The position numbers and the translations under genes were made by a program. Below are positions 28,603-38,278 of a stretch of 64,000 bases of DNA, one piece after another. Position 1 is the first letter of the stretch; every line of letters starts with the position of its first letter. The stretch comes from Pseudochelatococcus contaminans (GTDB lineage Bacteria; Pseudomonadota; Alphaproteobacteria; Rhizobiales; Beijerinckiaceae). Location: assembly GCF_014195635.1 (NCBI RefSeq), contig NZ_JACICC010000003.1, forward strand, positions 1-64,000, read 5' to 3'. The notes beneath the pieces were generated by a model. It did not search any database, was not told the DNA's origin, and saw nothing but the letters and a program-made list of their open reading frames with translations.

Positions 28603-29325
28603 TCAGCCGCCGAGATAGGCCTTTTGAATCTCGGGGTTGTGCATCAGCGCATGCGCCTCGCCGTCCATGACGATGCGCCCGACCTCGATGACATAACCGC
28701 GGTTGGCGATTTTCAGGGCGGCCACGGCATTCTGCTCGACGAGCATGACGGTGACGCCGCGCTCGTTGATTTCCTTCGCCGCTGCCAGAATCTGACGCAC
28801 GACCAGCGGCGCCAGTCCGAGCGACGGTTCATCCAGCAGCAATAATTTAGGGTCGCCCATCAGCGACCGGCCGATGGCGAGCATCTGCTGTTCACCGCCG
28901 GAGAGGGTGCCGGCAAGCTGCTTGAGGCGTTCTTTCAGGCGCGGGAAAAGGGTGAACACCCATTCGAGGATGTCCTTTTCCTTCTGCTTGTCATGGTTGG
29001 TGTATGCGCCCAGAAGAAGGTTTTCCCACACCGTCAGCGTGGAAAACACCCGGCGCCCCTCGGGGGACTGGATGATGCCGCGTTTGACGATCTCGGCGCT
29101 GTCGATGTTCTGGATCGGCTGACCATCGAACAGGATGGTTCCGGAGCTGGGGCGGATCAGCCCGCTGATGGAGGCCAGCAGGGTGGTTTTTCCCGCACCG
29201 TTAGCGCCAAGAATAGTGACGATCTCACCCTTCTTGACGTTCAGGCTGATGCCATGCAGGGCTTCGACCTTGCCGTATTTGACGACAAGATCCTTGATCT
29301 CGATATAGGACGACGTATTGCTCAT
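28603..29325 (-). CDS. livF: Branched-chain amino acid ABC transporter ATP-binding protein LivF
   Basis: A 240-residue ATPase of a HAAT-family amino acid importer. Walker A is GANGAGKTT, the ABC signature is LSGGEQQML, and Walker B is LLLLDEPSLGLAP with the LivF-type ending. It lies 6 bases after livG in the same direction and is the last gene of the operon, before the bidirectional terminator at 28539. It would power uptake of leucine, isoleucine, valine or related amino acids or amides. Confidence 0.93.
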   Translation of the reverse strand: MSNTSSYIEIKDLVVKYGKVEALHGISLNVKKGEIVTILGANGAGKTTLLASISGLIRPSSGTILFDGQPIQNIDSAEIVKRGIIQSPEGRRVFSTLTVWENLLLGAYTNHDKQKEKDILEWVFTLFPRLKERLKQLAGTLSGGEQQMLAIGRSLMGDPKLLLLDEPSLGLAPLVVRQILAAAKEINERGVTVMLVEQNAVAALKIANRGYVIEVGRIVMDGEAHALMHNPEIQKAYLGG

Positions 29326-29331
29326 GATGGC

Positions 29332-30099
29332 TTACTCGTCGTCGCTGGTGCCGAGGTAAGCCTCGATCACCTTGGGATTGGACTTGATTTCCTCAGGCGT
29401 GCCTTCCGCAATCTTGGCGCCATATTCGAGAACCACGAGCTTCTGGCAGATGTTCATCACCAGATTCATGTCATGTTCAATCAACAAGACGGTGATCCCT
29501 CTTTTCTGGATGGCGGCGATCAGCTCCGTAAGGGCTGCGGTTTCCTGATCGTTCATGCCGCCCGCAGGCTCGTCGAGAATGATCAGCTTCGGGTCGGTCG
29601 CCAATGCGCGGGCAATTTCCAGCAAGCGCTGGTTGCCATAGGATAGGTTGCCCGCCTCGTTGTCGTATCCCGCATCAAGGCCGACAAAGGCCAGCTCCTG
29701 CATGGCCCGCTCAACGGCGCTCTTTTCCTCCCGCTGCTGCCACGGCAGGCAGAACATCGATGCGAACAAGCCCGCGTGCATCCGGCAATGCCGGCCGGCC
29801 AGCACGTTCTCAAGCAGGCTCATCTGCTGGAATAGACGGATGTTCTGGAACGTGCGGGCGATGCCCTGCTGCACGATCTTGTAGGGCTTCTGACCATTGA
29901 TGACCTGGCCGCGGAACGTGACCGTGCCGCTCAGCGGCGCATAGTTGCCGGTGATCAAGTTGAAGACCGTGGTTTTTCCCGCGCCGTTCGGTCCGATGAG
30001 GCCGACGACAGACTGCTCGTCGACGGTGAAGCTGACGTCGTTGACCGCGGTCAGGCCACCGAATTTCTTGATGACATTCTGGAGTGACAGAAGGCTCAT
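29332..30099 (-). CDS. livG: Branched-chain amino acid ABC transporter ATP-binding protein LivG
   Basis: A 255-residue ATPase partner of LivF. Walker A is GPNGAGKTT, the signature region reads LSYGNQRLLEIARAL and Walker B is LIILDEPAGGMND. The LivG-type loop ARTFQNIRLFQQMSLLENVL is present. The start codon overlaps the end of livM by 4 bases. Confidence 0.93.
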   Translation of the reverse strand: MSLLSLQNVIKKFGGLTAVNDVSFTVDEQSVVGLIGPNGAGKTTVFNLITGNYAPLSGTVTFRGQVINGQKPYKIVQQGIARTFQNIRLFQQMSLLENVLAGRHCRMHAGLFASMFCLPWQQREEKSAVERAMQELAFVGLDAGYDNEAGNLSYGNQRLLEIARALATDPKLIILDEPAGGMNDQETAALTELIAAIQKRGITVLLIEHDMNLVMNICQKLVVLEYGAKIAEGTPEEIKSNPKVIEAYLGTSDDE

Positions 30100-31139
30100 T
30101 CCACCACCTCCGCCTGATTGCCGGCCGACAGGCCTGCTTTCTTCCCGATCCCGCTGGGGAACTTACCGACCAGATGGCCGGCGTTATACTGCCGACGGCG
30201 CGGCTTCATGATGCCCTGCGGACGGATAATCATGATGACCACCATCATCAGGCCGAAAAGCAGCATGCTCCAGTCGCCGAACATGGTCAGGACATCGCGC
30301 ATGCCGACCAGCAGGAACGACGCCAGAACGATGCCGACGATATTGCCGCCGCCGGCGAGGATCACGATGGCGAACAGCAGCACCGATTCCTTGAACTCGA
30401 ACAGACCCGGCGAAATCGTGCGGATGAAGGGCGCATAGATCGTGCCGACCATGCCGGCCCAGAACGCGCCGAGCGCGAAGGCGATCAGCTTGTAGCGGAC
30501 GATGTTGACGCCGTTGCCCGAAGCCGCCACCTCGTCGTACTTGATGTAGTTCAGCGCACGGCCGAAGCGCGAGTGTTCGAGGAAGTAGAACAGGCACGCC
30601 GTTATCGCGACAAAACCCCATATGAGATAAAACTGCGCGAACTGGCTCATGAAGCGGTAGCCGAACAGCTCGATGCGTTGGATGCCCGTGATGCCGTTCG
30701 GTCCCTGCGTCAGACCGAAGATGTCGTTAACGAAGGCGATACGCAGGATTTCACTGATGCCGATCGTCACCACCAGCAGATAGTCGCCGCGCAGGTGGAT
30801 GACCGGCAGAGCCACCACGAACGCGAACAGCGCCGTGATGCAGGCCGCGAACGGCAGTGTGTAGATGATCGGCCAGCCCAGCACGGAGTTGAGGACGGCA
30901 GTCACATAAGCGCCCAGCGCGAAGAACGCGATGTGGCCCATGTTGAACAGGCCCGTCTGCCCCAGAATGATGTTGAGGGACAGGGCAAGGGCAGTGAAGA
31001 TGCCGATGTTGTTCAACGTGCGCAGCCACGTGTTCCCGCCGCTGCTCGATTCAAGCGCGATTGCGAGAACCGCCATCAGTGCAAAGAAGACGATGCCTGT
31101 CCAGAAGCCGATGTGGCGTGTTTGTTTCAGAGCTTCCAT
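30096..31139 (-). CDS. livM: Branched-chain amino acid ABC transporter permease LivM
   Basis: A 347-residue permease with about nine to ten membrane helices. The family segments LNIILGQTGLFNMGHIAFFA and RGDYLLVVTIGISEILR are clear. It overlaps livH by one base and livG by four. It forms the membrane channel with LivH. The hydrophilic C-terminus (KPRRRQYNAGHLVGKFPSG) is longer than the minimal family core. Confidence 0.92.
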   Translation of the reverse strand: MEALKQTRHIGFWTGIVFFALMAVLAIALESSSGGNTWLRTLNNIGIFTALALSLNIILGQTGLFNMGHIAFFALGAYVTAVLNSVLGWPIIYTLPFAACITALFAFVVALPVIHLRGDYLLVVTIGISEILRIAFVNDIFGLTQGPNGITGIQRIELFGYRFMSQFAQFYLIWGFVAITACLFYFLEHSRFGRALNYIKYDEVAASGNGVNIVRYKLIAFALGAFWAGMVGTIYAPFIRTISPGLFEFKESVLLFAIVILAGGGNIVGIVLASFLLVGMRDVLTMFGDWSMLLFGLMMVVIMIIRPQGIMKPRRRQYNAGHLVGKFPSGIGKKAGLSAGNQAEVVE

Positions 31140-32044
31140 CAGATTTTATCCGCAACACGTTCGCCCAGAATGCCGGTGGGGCGAAAAATCAGGATGACGA
31201 TGAGGGCTCCGAAGGCGATTGCGTCTTTCCAGCTTCCGGAGACATATCCGCCGGCAATTGCCTCCACGACGCCCAGCAGCAAACCGCCCAGCATGGCGCC
31301 CGGAATGTTGCCGATGCCGCCGATGATGGCCGCCACGAATGCTTTCAGGCCGAAGGAGAAGCCCATTTCCGGATGGATCTGGCCGTAGAACAGCCCCATC
31401 AGCACGCCCGCCGCGCCGCCGAGCGCCGGCCCGATGATGAACACCAGCGAGATGATCTTGTTGACGTTGATGCCCATCAGTTTCGCCGCGCCCTGATCGA
31501 TGGCGACGGCTCGGATCGCCGTTCCGGTGCGCGTGTGGTTGATGTACCAGTAGAGCAACGCCATCAGAAGAACGGCAGTGCCAAACATGATGAGGCGCTT
31601 CGACTGAATATCGACGCCGAAAATCGGAATGTTCGGCAGGTTGATGATATCCGCCGGATAGGATTGCCGGTTCGGCGAGTAAATCAGCTTCAGCGCATTG
31701 GCAAAGAAGATCGACGCGCCGAACGCCGAAACCACCGCCGCGAGCCGGTTGGCATTACGCAGGGGGCGGTAGGCGACGCGTTCCAGCAGGAAGCCGATGA
31801 TGGCGACGCCGATCGCCGCCATGATGATGAGTATCCACGGAATGATCAGCGGGCTGACATTGCCCTGAAGGGCGAAACTGACGAGGATCGTCAACCCGAA
31901 ATAGGCGCCTATCGTGAAAAGATCGCCGTGGGCAAAGTTGATCAGCCGCAAAATGCCGTAGACCATCGTATAGCCCAATGCGACAAGAGCATATATGCTA
32001 CCGATTGCCAGGCCATTGCTGAGTTGGGTGATGAAAATATCCAT
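31139..32044 (-). CDS. livH: Branched-chain amino acid ABC transporter permease LivH
   Basis: A 301-residue permease. It starts MDIFITQLSNGLAIGSIYAL, with the typical YTMVYGILRLINFAHGDLFT signature and about eight helices. The start ATG is at 32044. A 162-base gap separates it from the binding-protein gene upstream, longer than the other gaps in the operon. Confidence 0.93.
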   Translation of the reverse strand: MDIFITQLSNGLAIGSIYALVALGYTMVYGILRLINFAHGDLFTIGAYFGLTILVSFALQGNVSPLIIPWILIIMAAIGVAIIGFLLERVAYRPLRNANRLAAVVSAFGASIFFANALKLIYSPNRQSYPADIINLPNIPIFGVDIQSKRLIMFGTAVLLMALLYWYINHTRTGTAIRAVAIDQGAAKLMGINVNKIISLVFIIGPALGGAAGVLMGLFYGQIHPEMGFSFGLKAFVAAIIGGIGNIPGAMLGGLLLGVVEAIAGGYVSGSWKDAIAFGALIVILIFRPTGILGERVADKI

Positions 32045-32206
32045 GGCGATCTATCTGAATTGACGGCACATGAGTAGGAGCCGTTTCCTTGCGGAACAGC
32101 TTCCGGTTTCTTCGGATGATGCCAGGCGCTTGTCTTGGTGATCTTGGCGATCACTGTGACCGCGCCCGGCATGCCTCATGTACTGCTGAACAAGGGAAGA
32201 AACGGC
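32045..32206 (-). promoter_or_regulatory. livK-livH intercistronic gap with inverted repeat
   Basis: 162 bases that can form a loop between AGCCGTTTC-type and GAAACGGCT-type arms (around 32078-32087 and 32196-32205 on the plus strand). Such a structure after a binding-protein gene often protects its mRNA and lowers expression of the permease genes. The role here is inferred. Confidence 0.35.
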
Positions 32207-33334
32207 TTATTCAGGCTGGAGGACGAAGTTGCCGTCTCCATCGACCTCGTACAGGCGGTAGAGATCGCCGACGCGGTCACCCTTTTCATTGAAGGAAATC
32301 TTGCCCGAAAGGCCCTGCACGTCCTTCAGGTCGTTATGCAGGTAGTCGGCGATAGCTTCGGAATCCGCACCCTTGGCCTTGATGGCTTCGACAAGGGCGA
32401 TGAAGGCGTCACCGCTGGCGACGGACCAGATCGATCCGGGATAGGTGCCGTACTTTGCCTTGTAGGACGCCAGGAACTCCTTGGTCACAGGCGTATCGAG
32501 ATCGGTCGGCAGGGGCGGGGAGATGAAGCGGTAGCCCTTGGCCGCATCCTTGCCGGCGATCTTAATCAGATCGACGTGGTTGGACGCATCGCCGCCGATG
32601 ATCGGCGCATCGAGACCGATTTCCTTCTTCTGGCGCAGCAGCAGACCGACTTCAGGATAGTAGCCGGTAAAGAAGATCGCGTCGGGATTGGCGCTCTTGA
32701 GCTTGGTCAGCACGACCGAGTAGTCGCTCTCGCCCGGCACAAGCGCGTCGAAGAACACGGTGTTCACGCGGCCGTTCTTGTCGATCTGCGCCTTGAGTTC
32801 GTCAGCGAGGCCCTTGGCGTAGGCGGTGCTGTCGTGCAGGATGGCGACGGTCTTGAAGCCCAGCTTGTTGAGGCTTTCCTCGGCGACGCGGCCCTGCTCG
32901 TCGTCGCGCGGCGCGGTGCGGAAGAAGCGCTCGTAGCCTTTTTCGGTGAGGCGGATCGAGGTCGAGCCCGTGCCGATCTGGACGATGCCGGCTTCGTCAA
33001 AGATGTCCTGGGAGGCTTCGGTGACGGCCGAACCATAGGTGCCGATGACGGCGGGAACCTTGGTGGAGGCCAGACGCGTGGCAGCGGTCGCAGCCGTACC
33101 CGGCGATGAACCGTCGTCCTCGATGACGAGCTGAACCTTGTTGCCGTTGATCCCGCCCTTGGCGTTCAGATCCTCGATCATCAACTCGATGATTCTCTTG
33201 GTGTCCTGCCCTTCGCTGGCATAAGGACCTGTCAGGCCGGCCATCAGGCCGATGCGGACATCCTGAGCAAATGCCGGAAATGCAAAAGCGAGCGAAACGC
33301 CTGTCGCCAGCGCGAGCATAGTTTTCTTTATCAT
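32207..33334 (-). CDS. livK: Periplasmic branched-chain amino acid binding protein (LivK-like)
   Basis: A 375-residue Leu/Ile/Val-type binding protein. ATG 33334 is chosen: GGAGGAA lies 6 bases upstream and the signal peptide begins there (MIKKTMLALATGVSLAFAFP then AFAQ). The mature protein starts DVRIGLMAGLTGPYASEGQD and keeps the family fold, with VPAVIGTYGSAVTEASQ and a C-terminal KISFNEKGDRVGDLYRLYEV. It is the first gene of the liv operon and should be its most abundant product. The exact ligand (branched-chain amino acid, amide or another amino acid) is not clear. Confidence 0.9.
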   Translation of the reverse strand: MIKKTMLALATGVSLAFAFPAFAQDVRIGLMAGLTGPYASEGQDTKRIIELMIEDLNAKGGINGNKVQLVIEDDGSSPGTAATAATRLASTKVPAVIGTYGSAVTEASQDIFDEAGIVQIGTGSTSIRLTEKGYERFFRTAPRDDEQGRVAEESLNKLGFKTVAILHDSTAYAKGLADELKAQIDKNGRVNTVFFDALVPGESDYSVVLTKLKSANPDAIFFTGYYPEVGLLLRQKKEIGLDAPIIGGDASNHVDLIKIAGKDAAKGYRFISPPLPTDLDTPVTKEFLASYKAKYGTYPGSIWSVASGDAFIALVEAIKAKGADSEAIADYLHNDLKDVQGLSGKISFNEKGDRVGDLYRLYEVDGDGNFVLQPE

Positions 33335-33669
33335 CGAAGTTCCTCCGTATTCAGTCAGACAATCTTTGTTTAATTCCAAAACAGGAATGATCCTGTCTTT
33401 CTGGAAGTAGCTATAAAAGCATTTTTATGATCGTACAACCGTATCTGGTTTTATGCATTCACACGTATCGATAGACAGATCCAATGTTTTTATTCGTGCC
33501 TTATTTATAGGCAGGCTTGATTCTAGCCTTGGAGTGAGCCTGAAAATCGATCTATTCAGACAGCTACATTAATAGCGACCTCATTCCGACGGCAGACTAT
33601 AATCGGTTCCTCGCGTAACTTGCAACCGGACGGGGGCGGCGTGGGTGTCATGTTTCGGACGGCGCGATC
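33335..33669. other. Intergenic region between livK and lrp
   Basis: 335 bases that hold the livK leader and promoter (33335-33440). The remainder (33441-33669) is AT-rich and I see no gene, strong terminator or repeat in it. Confidence 0.5.
33403..33438 (-). promoter_or_regulatory. Sigma-70-like promoter of livK
   Basis: On the minus strand TTGTAC (33438-33433) and TATAGC (33415-33410) are separated by exactly 17 bases. Transcription would start near 33403, about 70 bases before the livK start. A small hairpin, ACAGGA-ATGA-TCCTGT (33381-33396), lies in the leader. Confidence 0.6.
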
Positions 33670-34155
33670 TCACACCGAAATCGCCGGTTCCTTGACCGCC
33701 TGCATGACGATGAATGTCGAGGTACTGGCGACGTGCGGCAGGCTGGATATGCTCTCGCCCAGCACCTGCCGATAACGCCGGATGTTCGCGGTGCGCACCT
33801 TGAGCAGGTAGTCGTATGGCCCTGCGATCATATGACACTCTTCCACTTCGCGGATTTTTCGGACAGCATCATTAAAGCTAGTAAGCGCTTCTTCCCGTGT
33901 ATCCGAGAGCTTTACCTCGGTATAGGCAACATGATCGAGGCCGACGCGGCGTGGGTCGAGCACGGCTCTGAAGCCGAGGATGTATCCCTCGTCGATCAGC
34001 CGTTTCAGGCGCGTGTGACATGGGCTCTTGGAGAGGCCGATCCTCTCCGCGAGGGTGGCGATCGGCATGCGGCCGTCCTCCTCCAGAGCTTCGATGATCT
34101 TCAGGTCGTACCTATCCAGATCGACCGCGAAAGGCGCTTTGGGCGTGATTTTCAT
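33670..34155 (-). CDS. putR: Lrp/AsnC-family regulator, probable proline-responsive PutR
   Basis: A 161-residue transcription factor. A winged helix-turn-helix (DRYDLKIIEALEEDGRMPIA, then LAERIGLSKSPCHTRLKRL) is followed by the RAM effector domain (VAYTEVKLSDTREEALTSF, CHMIAGPYDYLLKVRTANI). ATG 34155 is chosen because AGGAA lies upstream and homologues start a few residues before the helix-turn-helix; the long open frame before it has no family match. It diverges from putA across 349 bases, the usual arrangement in alphaproteobacteria, where the regulator activates putA when proline is present. Confidence 0.88.
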   Translation of the reverse strand: MKITPKAPFAVDLDRYDLKIIEALEEDGRMPIATLAERIGLSKSPCHTRLKRLIDEGYILGFRAVLDPRRVGLDHVAYTEVKLSDTREEALTSFNDAVRKIREVEECHMIAGPYDYLLKVRTANIRRYRQVLGESISSLPHVASTSTFIVMQAVKEPAISV

Positions 34156-34504
34156 CTCGATTCCTGCCGAACAAAAGTGTTTCAGGCTGATATTTTTTGT
34201 TATTTCGGTGCATATGTAAATACGCTTCTCACTATAAGATACCGCTCGCATCAAAGGCCCCGATGCGCGATGGAGCGGTGCGCGAAAATCCGGCCTCAAC
34301 GGCTGGAATCGCGCTGACTTCGCCGGACACGCGGCCTCTGGCGACATATCGAACACCCGTTTTTCCCGAAGCAGCCTGCGCTCAGGTCGAGCTGAATTGA
34401 ACGCAAGCTGCGGCTAAATATAAATTCAGGGCGCCCGACGCGCTGGAAGCATAACAGCAGATGCCTTCGCCGGCCGGCAGGCCAGCGTGCGCACAGAGGT
34501 GATC
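34156..34504. promoter_or_regulatory. Divergent lrp/putA control region
   Basis: 349 bases without a gene. AT-rich parts lie near 34180-34240 and 34410-34430, where Lrp-type regulators usually bind. I see no long perfect palindrome. GAGGTG at 34496 is the ribosome site of putA. Confidence 0.45.
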
Positions 34505-37500
34505 ATGAACCATATCCCGGAAAACCAGCCGCCTTTCGCCTCCTTCGCCCCCCCTGTCCGGGAGCAGGGGCCGCTGCGCCAGGCGATCACCGCCGCCTAT
34601 CGCCGGCCGGAAGCCGAATGTGTCGCGACGCTGCTTGAACAGGCGACCCTTCCCACGGAAACCGCTACCGCCGTGCAGGCTACGGCGCGGAAGCTGATCG
34701 AGGCTCTGCGCGCCAAGCACAAGGGCACCGGCGTCGAGGGGCTGGTGCACGAATATTCGCTCTCCAGCCAGGAGGGCGTGGCGCTGATGTGCCTTGCCGA
34801 AGCATTGCTGCGGATTCCCGACAACGCGACGCGCGACGCGCTCATTCGCGACAAGATCGCTCACGGTGACTGGCGCTCACATGTCGGCGGCGGGCGTTCG
34901 CTGTTCGTCAATGCTGCGACGTGGGGGCTGGTGGTCACCGGCAAGCTCACCGGGTCGGTCGATGGGCATGGCCTGTCCTCGGCGCTGACGCGTCTCATCG
35001 CCCGTTGCGGCGAGCCGGTCATTCGTCGCGGCGTCGATATGGCGATGCGCATGATGGGCGAGCAGTTCGTGACCGGCGAGACCATTGAGGAGGCGTTGAA
35101 GCGCGCCCAGGTGCTGGAGGAGCGCGGCTTCCGCTATTCTTATGACATGCTCGGAGAGGCCGCGACGACCGCCGAGGATGCCGACCGCTACTATCGCGAC
35201 TACGAACAGGCCATCCACGCCATCGGCCGGGCATCGGCAGGGCGCGGTGTTTATGCCGGCCCCGGTATTTCGATCAAGCTTTCGGCGCTGCATCCGCGCT
35301 ATTCCCGCGCGCAGGCCGAACGCGTGATGGAAGAGCTGTTGCCCAAGGTGAAGGCGCTGGCGCAACTCTCCAAAACATACGACATCGGCCTGAATATCGA
35401 TGCGGAAGAGGCCGATCGTCTTGAGCTGTCGCTCGATCTGCTGCAGAGCCTGTGCGAGGATCCGGATCTGGCCGGGTGGGAAGGCATCGGTTTCGTCGTG
35501 CAGGCCTACGGCAAGCGCTGCCCGTTTGTGCTCGACTTCATCATCGATCTGGCGCGCCGCACGGGCCACCGGGTGATGGTGCGTCTGGTGAAGGGCGCTT
35601 ACTGGGATGCCGAGATCAAGCGCGCGCAGGTGGACGGGCTGTCGGATTTCCCGGTCTACACGCGCAAGGTGCACACCGATCTTTCCTATATCGCCTGCGC
35701 CCGCAAGCTGCTGGCCGCGACCGACGTGGTCTTCCCGCAGTTCGCGACGCATAACGCCCAGACGCTGGCAACGATCTATCATCTCGCCGGGCCGGATTTC
35801 AAAGTCGGCAAGTTCGAGTTCCAGTGCCTGCACGGCATGGGCGAGCCGCTTTATGACGAGGTCGTCGGGCCGCAGAAACTGGGTCGTCCTGCGCGCATCT
35901 ATGCTCCGGTGGGAACGCACGAAACGCTGCTGGCCTATCTGGTGCGGCGCCTGCTGGAAAACGGCGCCAATTCGTCCTTCGTCAACCGTATCAGCGACAG
36001 CAACGTGGCGGTCGAGGATCTGATCGCCGATCCGGCGGATGTCGTGCGCGCCACGTCTCCGGTGGGTGCGCGCCACGATCAGATTTCCCTGCCGGCCGAT
36101 CTTTATCCCGGCCGTCCGAATTCCGCCGGTCTTGACCTGTCCGATGAGCGGACGCTCGCGCAACTCAGCACGGCCCTGCGCGACAGCGCCGCGCATGCGT
36201 GGACAGCTTCGCCTCTGGTCGCGGGCAAGACGGTGTCCGGCATTAGCCGCCCGATCCTCAATCCCGGGGACCACGGCGATGTTGTGGGGACGGTGACGGA
36301 GATTGCTGAGAACGAGGTTGCGGGCGCCGCTGAAATCGCTGCGCAGGCGGTTGATGCCTGGTCGCGCGTGACGCCGGATGAGCGGGCCAGCCGTCTGGAG
36401 CGCGCCGCCGACATCATGCAGGAGCGTCTGCCGACGCTGTTGGGCCTGATCATGCGCGAGGCTGGTAAATCCGCGCCAAATGCTATTGCCGAAGTGCGCG
36501 AGGCCATTGATTTTCTGCGCTATTATGCCTTGCAGGCGCGTGTGACGTTCGATGGCACACAGAAGCCGCTTGGACCCATCGTCTGCATCAGCCCGTGGAA
36601 CTTCCCGCTGGCCATCTTCATCGGCCAGATCGCTGCGGCGTTGGCGGCCGGCAATGCCGTTCTGGCCAAGCCTGCCGAGGAAACGCCGCTCATCGCCGCC
36701 GAGGGCGTGCGCATCCTGCATGAGGCCGGCATCCCGGCCGACGCCGTGCAATTGCTGCCCGGTGACGGGAAAATCGGTGCGGCGCTGGTTGCCGCGCCGC
36801 AGGTGAATGGCGTGATGTTCACGGGCTCCACGGAAGTAGCGCGGCTGATTCAGAAGCAGCTTACCCGGCGTACGCTGGCGAACGGCAAACCCGTCCCGCT
36901 GATCGCCGAAACTGGCGGCCAGAACGCGCTTATCGTCGATTCCTCGGCGCTGGCTGAACAGGTCGTGTTCGATGTGATCGCTTCGGCTTTCGACAGCGCT
37001 GGGCAGCGTTGCTCGGCCTTGCGCGTTCTGTGCTTGCAGGAAGAGGTGGCCGATCGCATCCTCACCATGCTCAAGGGTGCGCTGAACGAACTGTCGATCG
37101 GCCGCACGGACAAGCTCAGCATCGATATCGGCCCGGTCATCACGGATGAAGCCAGAGGCATCATCGACCGGCATGTCGAGGCAATGCGCGGGCTTGGCGC
37201 GAAGGTCGAGCAGACCGATCTGCCGGCGGCAACGCAGAAGGGCACCTTCGTTTCGCCGACTATCGTCGAGATTGCGTCGCTTGCCGATCTCAAGCGCGAG
37301 GTGTTCGGCCCCGTGCTGCACGTGCTGCGCTATCGGCGCGAGAATCTGGACCGGGTCATCGACGACATCAACGCCACTGGCTACGGCCTGACTTTCGGCC
37401 TGCATACGCGTCTTGACGAAACGGTGGCCCATGTCACCGGCCGCATCCGGGTGGGCAACATCTACATCAACCGCAACATCATCGGCGCGGTCGTGGGTGT

Positions 37501-38182
37501 GCAGCCGTTTGGCGGGCGCGGCCTCTCCGGCACAGGGCCGAAGGCGGGCGGCCCGCTCTATCTGGGCCGGCTGGTCGAGACGGCTCCGGCATTGCCGCGC
37601 GAGGGGTCGATTCACGTCGATCCCGCGTTCGTCGATTTCGCCACCTGGCTGGACCGTCAGGGCAAGGGTGAACTGGCTGCCGCGGTTCGCGAAACCGGGG
37701 TGCGCTCGCGGCTCGGCCTTGAAACGGAGCTGCCCGGCCCGGTCGGTGAGCGTAATCTTTATGCGCTGCATCCGCGCGGCAAGATTCTGCTAGTGCCGCA
37801 GACCGAGATTGGCCTCATCCGGCAGGTCGCAGCGGTTCTGGCGACGGGCAACGAGGCAATCGTCGACGCAGGATCCAACCTGCGGAAAACGCTTGAGAAG
37901 CTGCCGCCCAATATTTCCGTGCGCGTTTCCTGGAGCACGGACTGGAAGGCGGATGGGCCTTATGCGGGCGCGCTCGTTGAAGGCGATGCGGCGCGTGTGG
38001 CCGAGGTCTCTGCCCGGATCGCCGAACTGCCCGGCCCGCTGGTGCTGGTGCAGGCCGCTGCTTCCCCGGCGCTGGCGCAGGGCGTCGATGCCTTCAACCT
38101 CGACTGGTTGCTGGAAGAAGTGTCCACGTCCGTCAACACCACGGCGGCGGGCGGCAACGCCAGCCTGATGGCCATCGGCTGA
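34505..38182 (+). CDS. putA: Bifunctional proline dehydrogenase / P5C dehydrogenase PutA
   Basis: A 1,225-residue enzyme that oxidises proline to glutamate in two steps. The FAD-dependent proline dehydrogenase barrel occupies about residues 130-470 ([40 protein letters not shown]). The NAD-dependent P5C dehydrogenase occupies about 560-1010, with E802 ([11 protein letters not shown]) and catalytic C836 ([11 protein letters not shown]). The tail is of the long-PutA type. There is no N-terminal ribbon-helix-helix DNA-binding domain, so control is left to the divergent Lrp-type protein. ATG 34505 follows GAGGTG; GTG 34487 is a less likely start. Confidence 0.95.
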   Translation: MNHIPENQPPFASFAPPVREQGPLRQAITAAYRRPEAECVATLLEQATLPTETATAVQATARKLIEALRAKHKGTGVEGLVHEYSLSSQEGVALMCLAEALLRIPDNATRDALIRDKIAHGDWRSHVGGGRSLFVNAATWGLVVTGKLTGSVDGHGLSSALTRLIARCGEPVIRRGVDMAMRMMGEQFVTGETIEEALKRAQVLEERGFRYSYDMLGEAATTAEDADRYYRDYEQAIHAIGRASAGRGVYAGPGISIKLSALHPRYSRAQAERVMEELLPKVKALAQLSKTYDIGLNIDAEEADRLELSLDLLQSLCEDPDLAGWEGIGFVVQAYGKRCPFVLDFIIDLARRTGHRVMVRLVKGAYWDAEIKRAQVDGLSDFPVYTRKVHTDLSYIACARKLLAATDVVFPQFATHNAQTLATIYHLAGPDFKVGKFEFQCLHGMGEPLYDEVVGPQKLGRPARIYAPVGTHETLLAYLVRRLLENGANSSFVNRISDSNVAVEDLIADPADVVRATSPVGARHDQISLPADLYPGRPNSAGLDLSDERTLAQLSTALRDSAAHAWTASPLVAGKTVSGISRPILNPGDHGDVVGTVTEIAENEVAGAAEIAAQAVDAWSRVTPDERASRLERAADIMQERLPTLLGLIMREAGKSAPNAIAEVREAIDFLRYYALQARVTFDGTQKPLGPIVCISPWNFPLAIFIGQIAAALAAGNAVLAKPAEETPLIAAEGVRILHEAGIPADAVQLLPGDGKIGAALVAAPQVNGVMFTGSTEVARLIQKQLTRRTLANGKPVPLIAETGGQNALIVDSSALAEQVVFDVIASAFDSAGQRCSALRVLCLQEEVADRILTMLKGALNELSIGRTDKLSIDIGPVITDEARGIIDRHVEAMRGLGAKVEQTDLPAATQKGTFVSPTIVEIASLADLKREVFGPVLHVLRYRRENLDRVIDDINATGYGLTFGLHTRLDETVAHVTGRIRVGNIYINRNIIGAVVGVQPFGGRGLSGTGPKAGGPLYLGRLVETAPALPREGSIHVDPAFVDFATWLDRQGKGELAAAVRETGVRSRLGLETELPGPVGERNLYALHPRGKILLVPQTEIGLIRQVAAVLATGNEAIVDAGSNLRKTLEKLPPNISVRVSWSTDWKADGPYAGALVEGDAARVAEVSARIAELPGPLVLVQAAASPALAQGVDAFNLDWLLEEVSTSVNTTAAGGNASLMAIG

Positions 38183-38198
38183 TCGGAGCCGCTCACGT

Positions 38199-38241
38199 CC
38201 ATCATCCCCGCGTGCTCCACACAAGCATGCGGGGATGATGG
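38199..38241. terminator. Bidirectional hairpin between putA and the COG0523 gene
   Basis: CCATCATCCCCGC (38199-38211) and GCGGGGATGATGG (38229-38241) are perfect complements between two convergent genes. T-runs are weak on both sides. Confidence 0.7.
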
Positions 38242-38278
38242 TTGAAGATGCTCGCGGTGTCAGCCGCGCATGAGCGTG

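Noticed and set aside
34877-37771. A 964-codon minus-strand open frame opposite putA.
   Set aside because: putA is certain on the plus strand; the antisense frame is Arg/Ala/His-rich with no domain, a typical shadow.
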